Shown here piece after piece: positions 7,651 through 15,365 of a DNA stretch of 57,349 nt. The notes beneath the pieces were generated by a model that ran no database searches, was not told the DNA's origin, and saw only the letters and a list, made by a program, of their open reading frames with translations. Numbering within the stretch: position 1 is the first letter of the stretch; each line of letters starts with the position of its first letter. The position numbers and the translations under genes were made by a program. The stretch is from Akkermansiaceae bacterium (GTDB taxonomy: Bacteria; Verrucomicrobiota; Verrucomicrobiia; Verrucomicrobiales; Akkermansiaceae). The stretch is from NCBI GenBank assembly GCA_903934285.1, contig CAIZNN010000052.1, positions 1 through 57,349 of the forward strand, written 5' to 3'.

Positions 7651-8559
7651 GTGAGCGGCCCCCCCGAAACCCACATCCTCAAAGGCGTTTCGCGTTCCTT
7701 TTTCCTCAGCTTGCGCCTGCTGCCCGCGGCGATGCGCGGTGCGGCCAGCCTTGGCTACTTGCTAGCCCGCGCCAGCGACACCCTCGCCGACACCACCACT
7801 GCCCCCGTGCCGCAGCGCCTCGCGGCCTTGGCCGCCTTCGCCCAGGCGGTGGCCACCCATGCCCCCCCACCCTGCTGGCCCGCCACCCTGCTCGACACCA
7901 TCCCCGAGCCGCGCGAGCGTGAATTGCTAGAACGGGCGCCCGCCCTGCTCACTGCGCTGCGGGCCCTGCCAGCGGCCGAGTCCGCGCTGGTGCGCGAGGT
8001 GGTGGCCATCATCATCAGCGGCCAGCAACTCGACTTGGAGCGCTTTGCCACCGCCACCGCTCAGCAGCCCGTCGCCCTGGCCGATGCCGCCGCGCTGGAC
8101 GACTACACCTGGCGGGTCGCCGGCTGCGTCGGGGAATTCTGGACCCGGCTTGGTTTTGTCACCCTCGGCCCGCGGTTTTCCCGCGGCGATCCGGCAATTT
8201 TGTTAGAACAAGGCCGCGCCTATGGCCAGGGGTTGCAGCTCGTCAACATCCTGCGCGATGTGGCGGCCGATCTGGCCAGCGGGCGCTGTTACCTGCCGGT
8301 GGCCGACCCGGCGGACCGCGGCGCCCTGCTGGCAAGCCATGCTTGTTGGCTTGAGCGCGCGGCGCTCAAGATCGGGCACGGCCGCAGCTACGCCCTCACG
8401 CTGCCGTCGCGGCGGATGCGGGCCGCCACCCGCCTGCCCGCGCTGTTAGCCGGGGAAACCCTCGAGTTGCTCCGCGGTGCCACCTGGCAATCCCTGCAAG
8501 CCCGCGTCAAGGTGCCGCGCCGCCGCGTCTATGCGCTGCTGCTCCGCGCGCTGGTGTGA
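7651..8559 (+). CDS. Squalene/phytoene synthase family protein
   Basis: This 302-residue enzyme would condense two prenyl diphosphates head to head (farnesyl diphosphate to presqualene/squalene, or geranylgeranyl diphosphate to phytoene). GTG 7651 is chosen because the family alignment begins at THILKGVSRSFFLS and the promoter lies just upstream. The first Asp-rich motif is ASDTLADT, and the second is in NILRDVAADLASGRCYLP; QGLQLVNILRD is characteristic. No other hopanoid or carotenoid gene is near, so the exact product (HpnC/D-like or CrtB-like) cannot be fixed. The C-terminus has a basic tail RVKVPRRRVYALL. Confidence 0.85.
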   Translation: MSGPPETHILKGVSRSFFLSLRLLPAAMRGAASLGYLLARASDTLADTTTAPVPQRLAALAAFAQAVATHAPPPCWPATLLDTIPEPRERELLERAPALLTALRALPAAESALVREVVAIIISGQQLDLERFATATAQQPVALADAAALDDYTWRVAGCVGEFWTRLGFVTLGPRFSRGDPAILLEQGRAYGQGLQLVNILRDVAADLASGRCYLPVADPADRGALLASHACWLERAALKIGHGRSYALTLPSRRMRAATRLPALLAGETLELLRGATWQSLQARVKVPRRRVYALLLRALV

Positions 8560-8691
8560 TGCCAGCCCCGGGCGCACCAACCAGCGCTGATCACTTCCCT
8601 AACCTGTTGCAAGCGGTGCCAGCCATGGTTTGATTAGCCGCACTCAGGGTCCAACCTTCGCCCGCTCCGCCCCGGTGCCTGCAAAATGACG

Positions 8692-8719
8692 TTGCACTCT
8701 GGCGGAATCGGGCGACAAT
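8692..8719 (+). promoter_or_regulatory. Promoter of mrp, near-leaderless
   Basis: TTGCAC (8692-8697), a 16-base spacer and GACAAT (8714-8719) are followed by the ATG at 8729 after nine bases. No Shine-Dalgarno sequence fits in between. Confidence 0.5.
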
Positions 8720-8728
8720 GCCGCGCCC

Positions 8729-9769
8729 ATGAGTCCAGATTTCATCCGTGAAGCCCTCCGCCGAGTCCACTACCCAGGTTTTTCCCGGGACATTGTTTCC
8801 TTCGGCCTGGTCAAAGACATCACCTGCGAACCCGGCCTAACCACGATACAAATCGAGGTCCAAACCGCCGACCCACAAGTCCCCGAGCAGATATTCCGCG
8901 CTTGCCACGCGATCCTCGACCCGCTCCCCGACATCGGCCACGCCAAAGTGGTCATCGACGTCAAAGCGCCAAGCGCCCCGGCGGTCGGCGGCGATGTGGG
9001 CAAGTCGTCCATCCCCGGCGTCAAGCGCGTCATCGCCATTGCCTCGGGCAAGGGCGGGGTGGGCAAATCCACCGTGGCCGCCAATCTCGCCGTCGCCCTG
9101 GCCGCCACCGGGGCGCGGGTGGGCCTGTGCGATTGCGACCTGTATGGGCCCTCGGTGGCGCAGATGTTCGGCACCAGCGAGCGGCCGCTGGCCAATGAGC
9201 AGGATCAAATCATTCCCATCCAAGCCCACGGCGTCCAGTTGATGTCGATGGCGTTTTTGTTGGATGGAGCCTCCCCGGTGATTGTGCGCGGGCCGATGGC
9301 GACCCGCTACACCCAACAATTCCTCCGCCAGGTGGCGTGGGACCACCTCGACTACCTCATTCTCGACCTGCCGCCGGGCACCGGCGACATCCAGCTCACC
9401 ATCGTGCAAACCGTCAGCGTCGATGGTGCCATCATCGTCACCACGCCGCAGGAAGTGGCCCTCATCGACGCGCGCAAGGCGATGGCGATGTTTGGCAAGG
9501 TCAATGTGCCGATCCTCGGGCTGATAGAAAACATGTCGTGGTTCGAGTGCGACGCAGGCAAGCGCTACTATCTGTTTGGTGATGGCGGCGGCGTGCGCGA
9601 AGCCGAACTCCACGGCGTCACGTTGTTCGGGCGCATCCCGCTGGATGTGGCCACCCGCGAACGCGGCGATAGCGGCTCACCCATTGCGCTGCTGCCCGCC
9701 GCGGCAAGCAAGGTGTCCGCCGCCTTCCATCAGACGGCCGCCGCGCTGCGGGCCACAGTTGCGCCTTGA
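8729..9769 (+). CDS. mrp: Mrp/NBP35 family P-loop ATPase, iron-sulfur carrier
   Basis: This 346-residue cytoplasmic ATPase belongs to the Mrp/ApbC family that carries and delivers Fe-S clusters. Residues about 1-80 form the MIP18/DUF59 domain (starts IREALRRVHYPGFSRDIV). The deviant Walker A, ASGKGGVGKST, is near residue 110, and the family block LDLPPGTGDIQLT follows. Family members usually bind the cluster at a CxxC; here the corresponding segment is NMSWFECDAGKRYYLFGDGG with only one Cys, so cluster binding may differ or be lost. It begins nine bases after a good promoter, and nadC follows 19 bases downstream. Confidence 0.9.
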   Translation: MSPDFIREALRRVHYPGFSRDIVSFGLVKDITCEPGLTTIQIEVQTADPQVPEQIFRACHAILDPLPDIGHAKVVIDVKAPSAPAVGGDVGKSSIPGVKRVIAIASGKGGVGKSTVAANLAVALAATGARVGLCDCDLYGPSVAQMFGTSERPLANEQDQIIPIQAHGVQLMSMAFLLDGASPVIVRGPMATRYTQQFLRQVAWDHLDYLILDLPPGTGDIQLTIVQTVSVDGAIIVTTPQEVALIDARKAMAMFGKVNVPILGLIENMSWFECDAGKRYYLFGDGGGVREAELHGVTLFGRIPLDVATRERGDSGSPIALLPAAASKVSAAFHQTAAALRATVAP

Positions 9770-9788
9770 TTCCCATCCCCTGCCCGCC

Positions 9789-10637
9789 ATGCCAGATTCC
9801 GTTGCCACCCTCATCGCCCTCGCCCTCGCCGAAGACATCGGTGCCGGCGATGTGACGTCCCGCTATTTCATCCCGGAGGAGCGCCGCGCCCGCGCCTTCG
9901 CCACCGCGCGACGCGACGGGGTGCTCTCCGGCGCGGAGGTCGCCGCGCGCGTGTTCCTCGCCGTCGATCCCTCACTCGATGTGGAAATCCTCATTGCCGA
10001 TGGCAGCCAGGTGGCCGCCGGCGCCCTGCTCATGCGCATCGAGGGCGCCGCGCGTTCGATTCTAACAGCCGAGCGCACCGCCCTCAATTTCCTCCAGCGC
10101 CTCAGCGGGGTGGCCACCCTAACCGCCAGCTACGTGGCGCAGATCAGGGACACCCCGGCCAATATCCTCGACACCCGCAAGACCACCCCCGGCTTCCGCC
10201 TGTTGGAAAAGCAGGCGGTGGTCCACGGCGGCGGCACCAACCATCGCCTCGGCCTTTACGACCGCGCCATGGTCAAGGACAACCACTTGGTGGCAGACGG
10301 CGGCCTGCCCGCGCTGCAGGCCGCCATCCACCGCCTCAAGGCCGACCACCCGCAGGTGGAAGTCGAATTGGAAGCCGACAGCCTCGAGCAAGTGCGGGCG
10401 TTTCTGGCCTTGGATGGGGTCGACCACCTGTTGCTGGATAACATGACCCTCGGCGAGCTGCGCAGCGCGGTGGCCGCCCGCGGCGAACACCCCAAACCGC
10501 AGCTCGAAGCCAGCGGCGGGGTCACCCTCAACACCGTGCACGACATCGCCCTAACCGGCGTGGATTTCATCTCCGTGGGCGCCCTCACCCACTCCGCCCC
10601 AGCCCTCGACATCGGGCTGGATTTCCAAAGCCTCTGA
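9789..10637 (+). CDS. nadC: Nicotinate-nucleotide pyrophosphorylase (quinolinate phosphoribosyltransferase)
   Basis: This 282-residue enzyme converts quinolinate and PRPP to nicotinate mononucleotide, CO2 and pyrophosphate in NAD synthesis. The ATG at 9789 (MPDSVATLIALALAEDIGAG) is chosen because the family begins there, although the frame is open further upstream. Landmarks are EDIGAGDVTS, TAERTALNFLQRLSGVAT, ILDTRKTTPGFR (active-site Lys), HRLGLYDRAMVKDNH, and DHLLLDNMT, with VDFISVGALTHS at the end. It probably forms an operon with mrp. A 23-bp tandem repeat begins just after the stop. Confidence 0.93.
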   Translation: MPDSVATLIALALAEDIGAGDVTSRYFIPEERRARAFATARRDGVLSGAEVAARVFLAVDPSLDVEILIADGSQVAAGALLMRIEGAARSILTAERTALNFLQRLSGVATLTASYVAQIRDTPANILDTRKTTPGFRLLEKQAVVHGGGTNHRLGLYDRAMVKDNHLVADGGLPALQAAIHRLKADHPQVEVELEADSLEQVRAFLALDGVDHLLLDNMTLGELRSAVAARGEHPKPQLEASGGVTLNTVHDIALTGVDFISVGALTHSAPALDIGLDFQSL

Positions 10638-10640
10638 CAA

Positions 10641-10732
10641 GACAGAAGACCGCTGCGCTCCCAGACAGAAGACCGCTGCGCTCCAAGACAGAAGACCGCT
10701 ACGCTCCCAGACAGAAGACCGCTGCGCTCCCA
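10641..10732. repeat. Four tandem copies of a 23-bp repeat
   Basis: GACAGAAGACCGCTGCGCTCCCA is repeated four times end to end with one or two changes per copy. About 35 bases further on (10768-10802) the inverse word GTCTTCTGTC occurs several times, so the region can fold into large hairpins and may end nadC transcription. Confidence 0.85.
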
Positions 10733-10869
10733 GACGGATGGTTTGGAAAGCGCCAGCTCTCTTCCTCTTGTCTTCTGTCTTCTGTCTCAAAGTCTTCTGT
10801 CTCTCACCGATAACTGATAACTAATAACTGACACCGTCTTTTCCATCCTGCGTCCCCCCGCCCTTCACC

Positions 10870-11568
10870 TTGCTGGTGCGGCAGGCGCTGGCCTCGACCA
10901 ATGACGAGGCGCGCAGCCTCGCCCAAGCCGGCGCGGCCGACGGGGTGGTCGTTCTAGCAGAACAACAAACCGCGGGCCGCGGGCGGCGCGGGGCTGACTG
11001 GTTTGCGGCAGCGGGTGAATCGCTGGCATTTTCCATCATTGTCCGGCCCGCCGAACCCAGGGCGCTGTGGCCCCGCCTGGCGCTGGCCTGCGGCCTGGCA
11101 GTGGCCGAGGCGGCCGAAGCCTGGGCACCGGACGTCGGCATCAAATGGCCTAACGACGTGTGGCTCGGGCGGCGCAAAGTCGCCGGCATCCTGGTCGAGG
11201 CCGGCACGGATTTTGCGGTGGTCGGCATCGGCATCAATGTCAGCACGCGGGTGTTTCCGCCGCAGCTCGCCGCCCTCGCCACCTCGCTGCTCCTCGCCAC
11301 CGGCCAGGCCCCGGAGCGGGCCGCTGTCCTAACAAGCATTTTGCGCCATTTTGATTTCCGCCGCCGCCAGCTTGGTGGCGGTTTTGGCGAGGTGCTCGCT
11401 GGCGTGCGGTTGCGCTGCGTGCTCAGCGGCCAGGCCGTGACGCTGCGCACCGCCGGCGGCCTGCGCCGCGGCACCATTGAAGGGCTCGGCCCCGGCGGCG
11501 AGTTGTTATTGCGGACACCCGCCGGCGTGGAGCGCATCATCCAGGCCGATGAGGTGCGCCTGGCCTAG
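10870..11568 (+). CDS. birA: Biotin--[acetyl-CoA-carboxylase] ligase
   Basis: This 232-residue enzyme activates biotin as biotinyl-AMP and attaches it to carboxylase carrier protein. Catalytic landmarks are STNDEA, the nucleotide-binding GRGRRG, KWPNDVWL with the key Lys, and GIGINVST, followed by the small C-terminal SH3-like domain (GTIEGLGPGGELLL). There is no N-terminal helix-turn-helix, so it is the monofunctional type and not a repressor. The start is uncertain: no ATG exists in frame, and TTG 10870 (or GTG 10876) is the best option. It converges with msrA. Confidence 0.88.
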   Translation: MLVRQALASTNDEARSLAQAGAADGVVVLAEQQTAGRGRRGADWFAAAGESLAFSIIVRPAEPRALWPRLALACGLAVAEAAEAWAPDVGIKWPNDVWLGRRKVAGILVEAGTDFAVVGIGINVSTRVFPPQLAALATSLLLATGQAPERAAVLTSILRHFDFRRRQLGGGFGEVLAGVRLRCVLSGQAVTLRTAGGLRRGTIEGLGPGGELLLRTPAGVERIIQADEVRLA

Positions 11569-11648
11569 CTGCGGCGTGCCGCGGCAGTTACGCCAGCGGG
11601 CCCGCCAGCAGCGCAAAACCCCGCCGCGCCGCGGCCACGCGCAGCGCC

Positions 11649-12281
11649 TCAATGTTCGAGCTTGAGCTTCTTGAGCTTCGGCTCGATGACGAATTTGCAA
11701 TAGCCGTTTTTCGATTTGTTAGCGAAGTAATAGTTCTGGTGACAGGTTTCTGCCGGATAGAAAGCGGTGGCCTTGGTGATCGCGGTGACGACGGGATCCT
11801 TGAGGGTTTTGGCGACGGCGGCCATGGAGGCCTCGGCGGTGGCGAGCTGGGCGTCGGAATGATAGAAAATGACCGAGCGGTATTGCGGGCCCTCGTCATT
11901 GCCCTGGCGGTTGAGAGTGGTTGGATCATGCAAGTCCCAGAACCAGGCGAGGAGGCGTTGGTAGGAGATTTTGCGCGGATCAAACACCACCTGCACCACC
12001 TCCGCATGACCGGTGGTTTGGTCGCACACCTGCTCGTAGGTGGGGTTTTCCACCGCTCCGCCCATGTAGCCGCTAGTGGCCGAAACCACCCCGTCGAGTT
12101 GGCGATAGGCCGCCTCGATGCACCAGAAACAACCACCACCCAAGGTGGCGATTTCGGCGCCGGGCGGCACCACAGGCAATCGGGCGGGGGCTTGGGCAGC
12201 GGTAGGCATGGCATGTTTGGGTTGGCAGGACGCCAGCGTGGGCAATAACAACAACAAGGGAAGTGCAAAGCGGCGGTTCAT
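11649..12281 (-). CDS. msrA: Peptide-methionine (S)-S-oxide reductase, lipoprotein form
   Basis: This 210-residue protein repairs methionine-S-sulfoxide in proteins. The ATG at 12281 (MNRRFALPLLLLL) gives a lipoprotein signal peptide with lipobox LASC, so the enzyme is probably anchored outside the cytoplasmic membrane. The catalytic GGCFWC motif and the following EAAYRQLDGV, SGYMGG, and YEQVCDQTTGHAE blocks are intact. The Lys-rich C-terminus (PKLKKLKLEH) is present. A promoter lies a few bases upstream. Extracytoplasmic MsrA is less common than the cytosolic form. Confidence 0.9.
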   Translation of the reverse strand: MNRRFALPLLLLLPTLASCQPKHAMPTAAQAPARLPVVPPGAEIATLGGGCFWCIEAAYRQLDGVVSATSGYMGGAVENPTYEQVCDQTTGHAEVVQVVFDPRKISYQRLLAWFWDLHDPTTLNRQGNDEGPQYRSVIFYHSDAQLATAEASMAAVAKTLKDPVVTAITKATAFYPAETCHQNYYFANKSKNGYCKFVIEPKLKKLKLEH

Positions 12282-12291
12282 GGCGGTGGGA

Positions 12292-12320
12292 GACTTATTG
12301 CGCGGGCATATTCCCGCCAA
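12292..12320 (-). promoter_or_regulatory. Promoter of msrA, near-leaderless
   Basis: Read on the minus strand: TTGGCG (12320-12315), a 17-base spacer and TAAGTC (12297-12292), ten bases before the ATG at 12281. Confidence 0.5.
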
Positions 12321-12326
12321 CCCGGG

Positions 12327-13250
12327 CTACCACTCGATGCCCACCCCCTCCTCCGCGATCAGGACCCGCTCGCTGATGCCCAGGCGCTCCGCCTCCAGCA
12401 GCAGTCGCTCGAGCGGCTCGGTGTGCGGCTCGTTGCCTAACAAAAACGTGGCGTAATGCATCGGGATGAGCACTTTGGCGCCGAGATCGGCGAACGCGCG
12501 CACGGCCTCCTCGGGATTCATGTGGACATCGCGACCGCTGGGCGACTCATACGCGCCGATGGGCATGAGGGCGACGTCGATTTGCTGGCGTTTGCCGATT
12601 TCGGTGAAGCCATCGAAATACGCGCTGTCGCCGCAGTGAAAGACGCTCTTGCCGCCAGCCCGCACGATGTAGCCACCGTAGTCGCGGTGGGTGTCGTGCA
12701 AAAACCGCGCGCCCCAGTGATGGCTCGGGGTATGAATCACCTCGAGCTGGTCAAATTGCAAGGAGTCCCACACGGTCATCTCATGGACTGCGGGAAAGCC
12801 CAGCCGCTTGACCAGCATGCCGCTGCCCCGCGGCACCACAATCCCTTCCCGCGCCTGCAAAATCCTCAAACTCGGCTTGTGCAAGTGGTCGAAATGGGCG
12901 TGGGTCACCAACACCAAATCCACTTCCGGCACCTGCTTGAGGTGCAACCCCGGCCGGCGCTGGCGTTTGACCGGGCCATGCCAGTTGGCCCAATTCGGAT
13001 CGACCACCACCGAGTGGCTGGCGAATTGCAGGAAGAACGACGCATGCCCGATCCAGGTGATGCGCACGCGGCCCTCGGCGGGCGGCTCGAGCACCGGCTC
13101 CAAGATTGCACCATCCGCCTGGTGGAACATCCCGGGCACCACCTGATGCCGGAAGAACCGCAAGTTGCGCTTCGGCCAGCCCTTGTGCGGCAACAATCCC
13201 GTTTGTCGCGTCGGCGTCCATTTGCCCGGCTGCTTGCCAGTGTCCTTCAT
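12327..13250 (-). CDS. Metallo-beta-lactamase-fold hydrolase (UlaG / NAPE-PLD-like)
   Basis: This 307-residue enzyme has the binuclear zinc motif THAHFDHLH near residue 118 and further metal ligands in the PSHHWGAR and HCGDSAYFDG segments. The N-terminal WIGHASFFLQ and the PMHYATF block near the end place it with the MBL-fold proteins annotated as YfiB/NAPE-PLD-like or UlaG-like hydrolases. No signal peptide is present. The substrate is unknown. A possible -10 TAGTAT lies nine bases before the start, again with little room for a leader. Confidence 0.83.
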   Translation of the reverse strand: MKDTGKQPGKWTPTRQTGLLPHKGWPKRNLRFFRHQVVPGMFHQADGAILEPVLEPPAEGRVRITWIGHASFFLQFASHSVVVDPNWANWHGPVKRQRRPGLHLKQVPEVDLVLVTHAHFDHLHKPSLRILQAREGIVVPRGSGMLVKRLGFPAVHEMTVWDSLQFDQLEVIHTPSHHWGARFLHDTHRDYGGYIVRAGGKSVFHCGDSAYFDGFTEIGKRQQIDVALMPIGAYESPSGRDVHMNPEEAVRAFADLGAKVLIPMHYATFLLGNEPHTEPLERLLLEAERLGISERVLIAEEGVGIEW

Positions 13251-13302
13251 GCGTGCCGGATACTAGCTGCACCCGGGATTTTAGCCACCGGATTTTTGCC
13301 GA

Positions 13303-14079
13303 TTATTGGCCGTAGGCGGCGTTGATTTTCTCCGCCCAATCCATCGCCCGCGAGCCGAAATCGCGATCATCGGCGGCATAGAGGATACCGCGCGACACAT
13401 TGATCACATCGGGGGCCTGGCGTTTGGCGGCGGCCAGCGCGGCGAGGTCGCCGCCCTGTGCCCCCAGTCCTGGCACCAACAGCGGCGCGTCTGGCATGCG
13501 CTCGAGCACCCCAGCCGCGTTGGTCAAGCCCACCACATAGCCGACATCGGTGGGCCGGCCTTCCTGCGCGGCGCGCGCGCCCAGGGCGGTGACCAATTCA
13601 AAGACCGCCCGCCCATCCAGCAGGGTTTGGCGTTGGAAATCGGCCGAGCCCGGATTGGAGGTCACCGCCAGCAGGTAAATCCCCTTGCCTTGCCAATCCA
13701 GGAACGGTTCGATCGAGTCGTAGCCAAGAAACGGATTGAGGGTGACGGCATCCACCTTCCAGCGGCCGAAATATCCCTGCGCGTAGTATTTCTGGGTCTC
13801 GCCGATATCGCTGCGCTTGGCGTCCAGGATGACCGGCACATCGTCGGGCATCCCAGCCAGCAAGTCCTCCAGCAAACGAATCCCCTCAATCCCCATCGCC
13901 TCAAAATACGCCATGTTCGGCTTATAGGCCGCCGCCCACGGCATGGTCTCCTCCACCACCCGCCGCAGGAAATCCCGCACAAACTCAGTGCCACCTTCGC
14001 CAGGCCGCGGGTCCAATCCCACACACAGCCGCGAACCGGTCTGCTTGATCCGTTGCTGCAATCGTTCCGCGTAGCGCAT
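13303..14079 (-). CDS. pyrF: Orotidine 5'-phosphate decarboxylase, type 2
   Basis: This 258-residue enzyme makes UMP from OMP in pyrimidine synthesis. ATG 14079 (MRYAERLQQRIKQTGS) is chosen because type 2 PyrF proteins begin with this helix and a purine-rich AGTGGGG lies upstream; an in-frame ATG exists at 14127. Landmarks are LCVGLDPRPGEGG, the catalytic DAKRSDIGET, NPFLGYDSIEPFL, VTSNPGS and VPGLGAQGGD. It appears to be transcribed alone. Confidence 0.92.
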   Translation of the reverse strand: MRYAERLQQRIKQTGSRLCVGLDPRPGEGGTEFVRDFLRRVVEETMPWAAAYKPNMAYFEAMGIEGIRLLEDLLAGMPDDVPVILDAKRSDIGETQKYYAQGYFGRWKVDAVTLNPFLGYDSIEPFLDWQGKGIYLLAVTSNPGSADFQRQTLLDGRAVFELVTALGARAAQEGRPTDVGYVVGLTNAAGVLERMPDAPLLVPGLGAQGGDLAALAAAKRQAPDVINVSRGILYAADDRDFGSRAMDWAEKINAAYGQ

Positions 14080-14224
14080 GCCCCACTCTGCATCACCCGC
14101 GGCAATTCTCAACCACAATTTGCCCACGGCCCCACCCTAACATTGCGGCCAATTCCAGCTTGTCGACTACCGCATCGCACACGCCCCGCAGGGACCCGGC
14201 CCAACCTGACCAACCAGCGGCTGG

Positions 14225-15247
14225 TCACTCCGGGAGTTCCTCCGGGACGCGATCATGCGCCATTTTCCGCCGATAGACCTCCGGCGAAACGCCGACGACG
14301 CGCTTGAAAATCCGGCTGAAATACAACGGGTCGGCATATCCAAGCCGAAACGCCACGCCCTTGATCTGGATGTCTGGCAACGTCAGCAGCATCTTGGCGC
14401 GCTGCACTTTCCGCCGGATGAACCACTCGCCCGGCGGCAGCCCGGTGACCCGGCGGAACTGCCGGATGAAATGGCGGCGCCCACAACCGGCCGCGCCGGC
14501 AAATCGTGGCAGGTCGAACACATGATCCACTTCGGCGTTCATCAGCGTGATCGCCTTCTGGATCTGCCCGTAGGCCGCCGCAATGTCGGCTATGTTGTTA
14601 GGCAGGGCGGCGATGCGGCCGAGAATGGCGATCACATTCGCTTGGATGCAGAACCGCTCCTTTTCGCTGTTAGCTAGCGGATGGAGGATGATCAAACGGG
14701 TGAACTCGGCGATGATGCCATCGTGCACGCCGATGTGCCGCACCGGGCCGCCTGCGAGCAATCCCAGCAGCCGTTCATAATAAGGCAACTGCTTGCCGGA
14801 CAAGTGCATCCAATAGATCGTCCACGGCTGCGCTGCGGCGGCCCAGTACCGGTGATGGGTGTTGGGCGCGCAATATACCAGATCGCCGGGATGAACGTCC
14901 CACTGCTCATCGTCCTGGCGGTAATGCCCTCTGCCTTCGGTGCAGTAGATCAGGATGCCTTCGGGCAGCTTGGCCCGCTCCCACCAATGGCCGCAGGCCT
15001 CGACAAACAAACCGCAACTGAACACCCGCAACGCTGCCAGCGCCGGCGGGTCCGCCCAGCACCATTGCCGGCGCTCCGCGTCCTCCAGCGACCATCGATA
15101 ACAATCGCCGAAGGATCGCGTCTGGGTGGCAAAACTCGTTTCATTCACCGCCTCGGACGGAATGCGGCTAGGCACCCGCCGCCCCCCCGCGGCGCTCGTG
15201 GCGCCGGCGGTCTTATCGGCAGCGGGGGGCAGGATCTTCCGAGACAC
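14225..15247 (-). CDS. AraC family transcriptional regulator
   Basis: This 340-residue regulator has an N-terminal cupin-type sensor region (GILIYCTEGRGHYR, VHPGDLVYCAPNTHHRYWA) and a C-terminal double helix-turn-helix domain (GRRHFIRQFRRVTGLPPGEW, then IKGVAFRLGYADPLYFSRIF, FKRVVGVSPEVYRRK). Such proteins usually sense a sugar. It is transcribed divergently from the large secreted protein at 15366 across a 118-base gap, and two genes further on lies the RhaT/RhaM/URO-D operon, so these are its likely targets. The start may be downstream, since the first 30 residues are low complexity. Confidence 0.87.
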   Translation of the reverse strand: MSRKILPPAADKTAGATSAAGGRRVPSRIPSEAVNETSFATQTRSFGDCYRWSLEDAERRQWCWADPPALAALRVFSCGLFVEACGHWWERAKLPEGILIYCTEGRGHYRQDDEQWDVHPGDLVYCAPNTHHRYWAAAAQPWTIYWMHLSGKQLPYYERLLGLLAGGPVRHIGVHDGIIAEFTRLIILHPLANSEKERFCIQANVIAILGRIAALPNNIADIAAAYGQIQKAITLMNAEVDHVFDLPRFAGAAGCGRRHFIRQFRRVTGLPPGEWFIRRKVQRAKMLLTLPDIQIKGVAFRLGYADPLYFSRIFKRVVGVSPEVYRRKMAHDRVPEELPE

Positions 15248-15365
15248 CTGGCAAAGGTACCGGGCACGGCACTTTTGTCCATCTCAAAGGCGCCATGCTC
15301 CATGCCTTTTGCCTTTGGCGCGGGACGCATTGTGCCATCGTGATGGCGAACCAAGTCCAACCGTG

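Noticed and set aside
12327-13250. Beta-lactamase (resistance gene)
   Set aside because: The fold is metallo-beta-lactamase, but the sequence blocks fit UlaG/NAPE-PLD-like hydrolases and there is no signal peptide.
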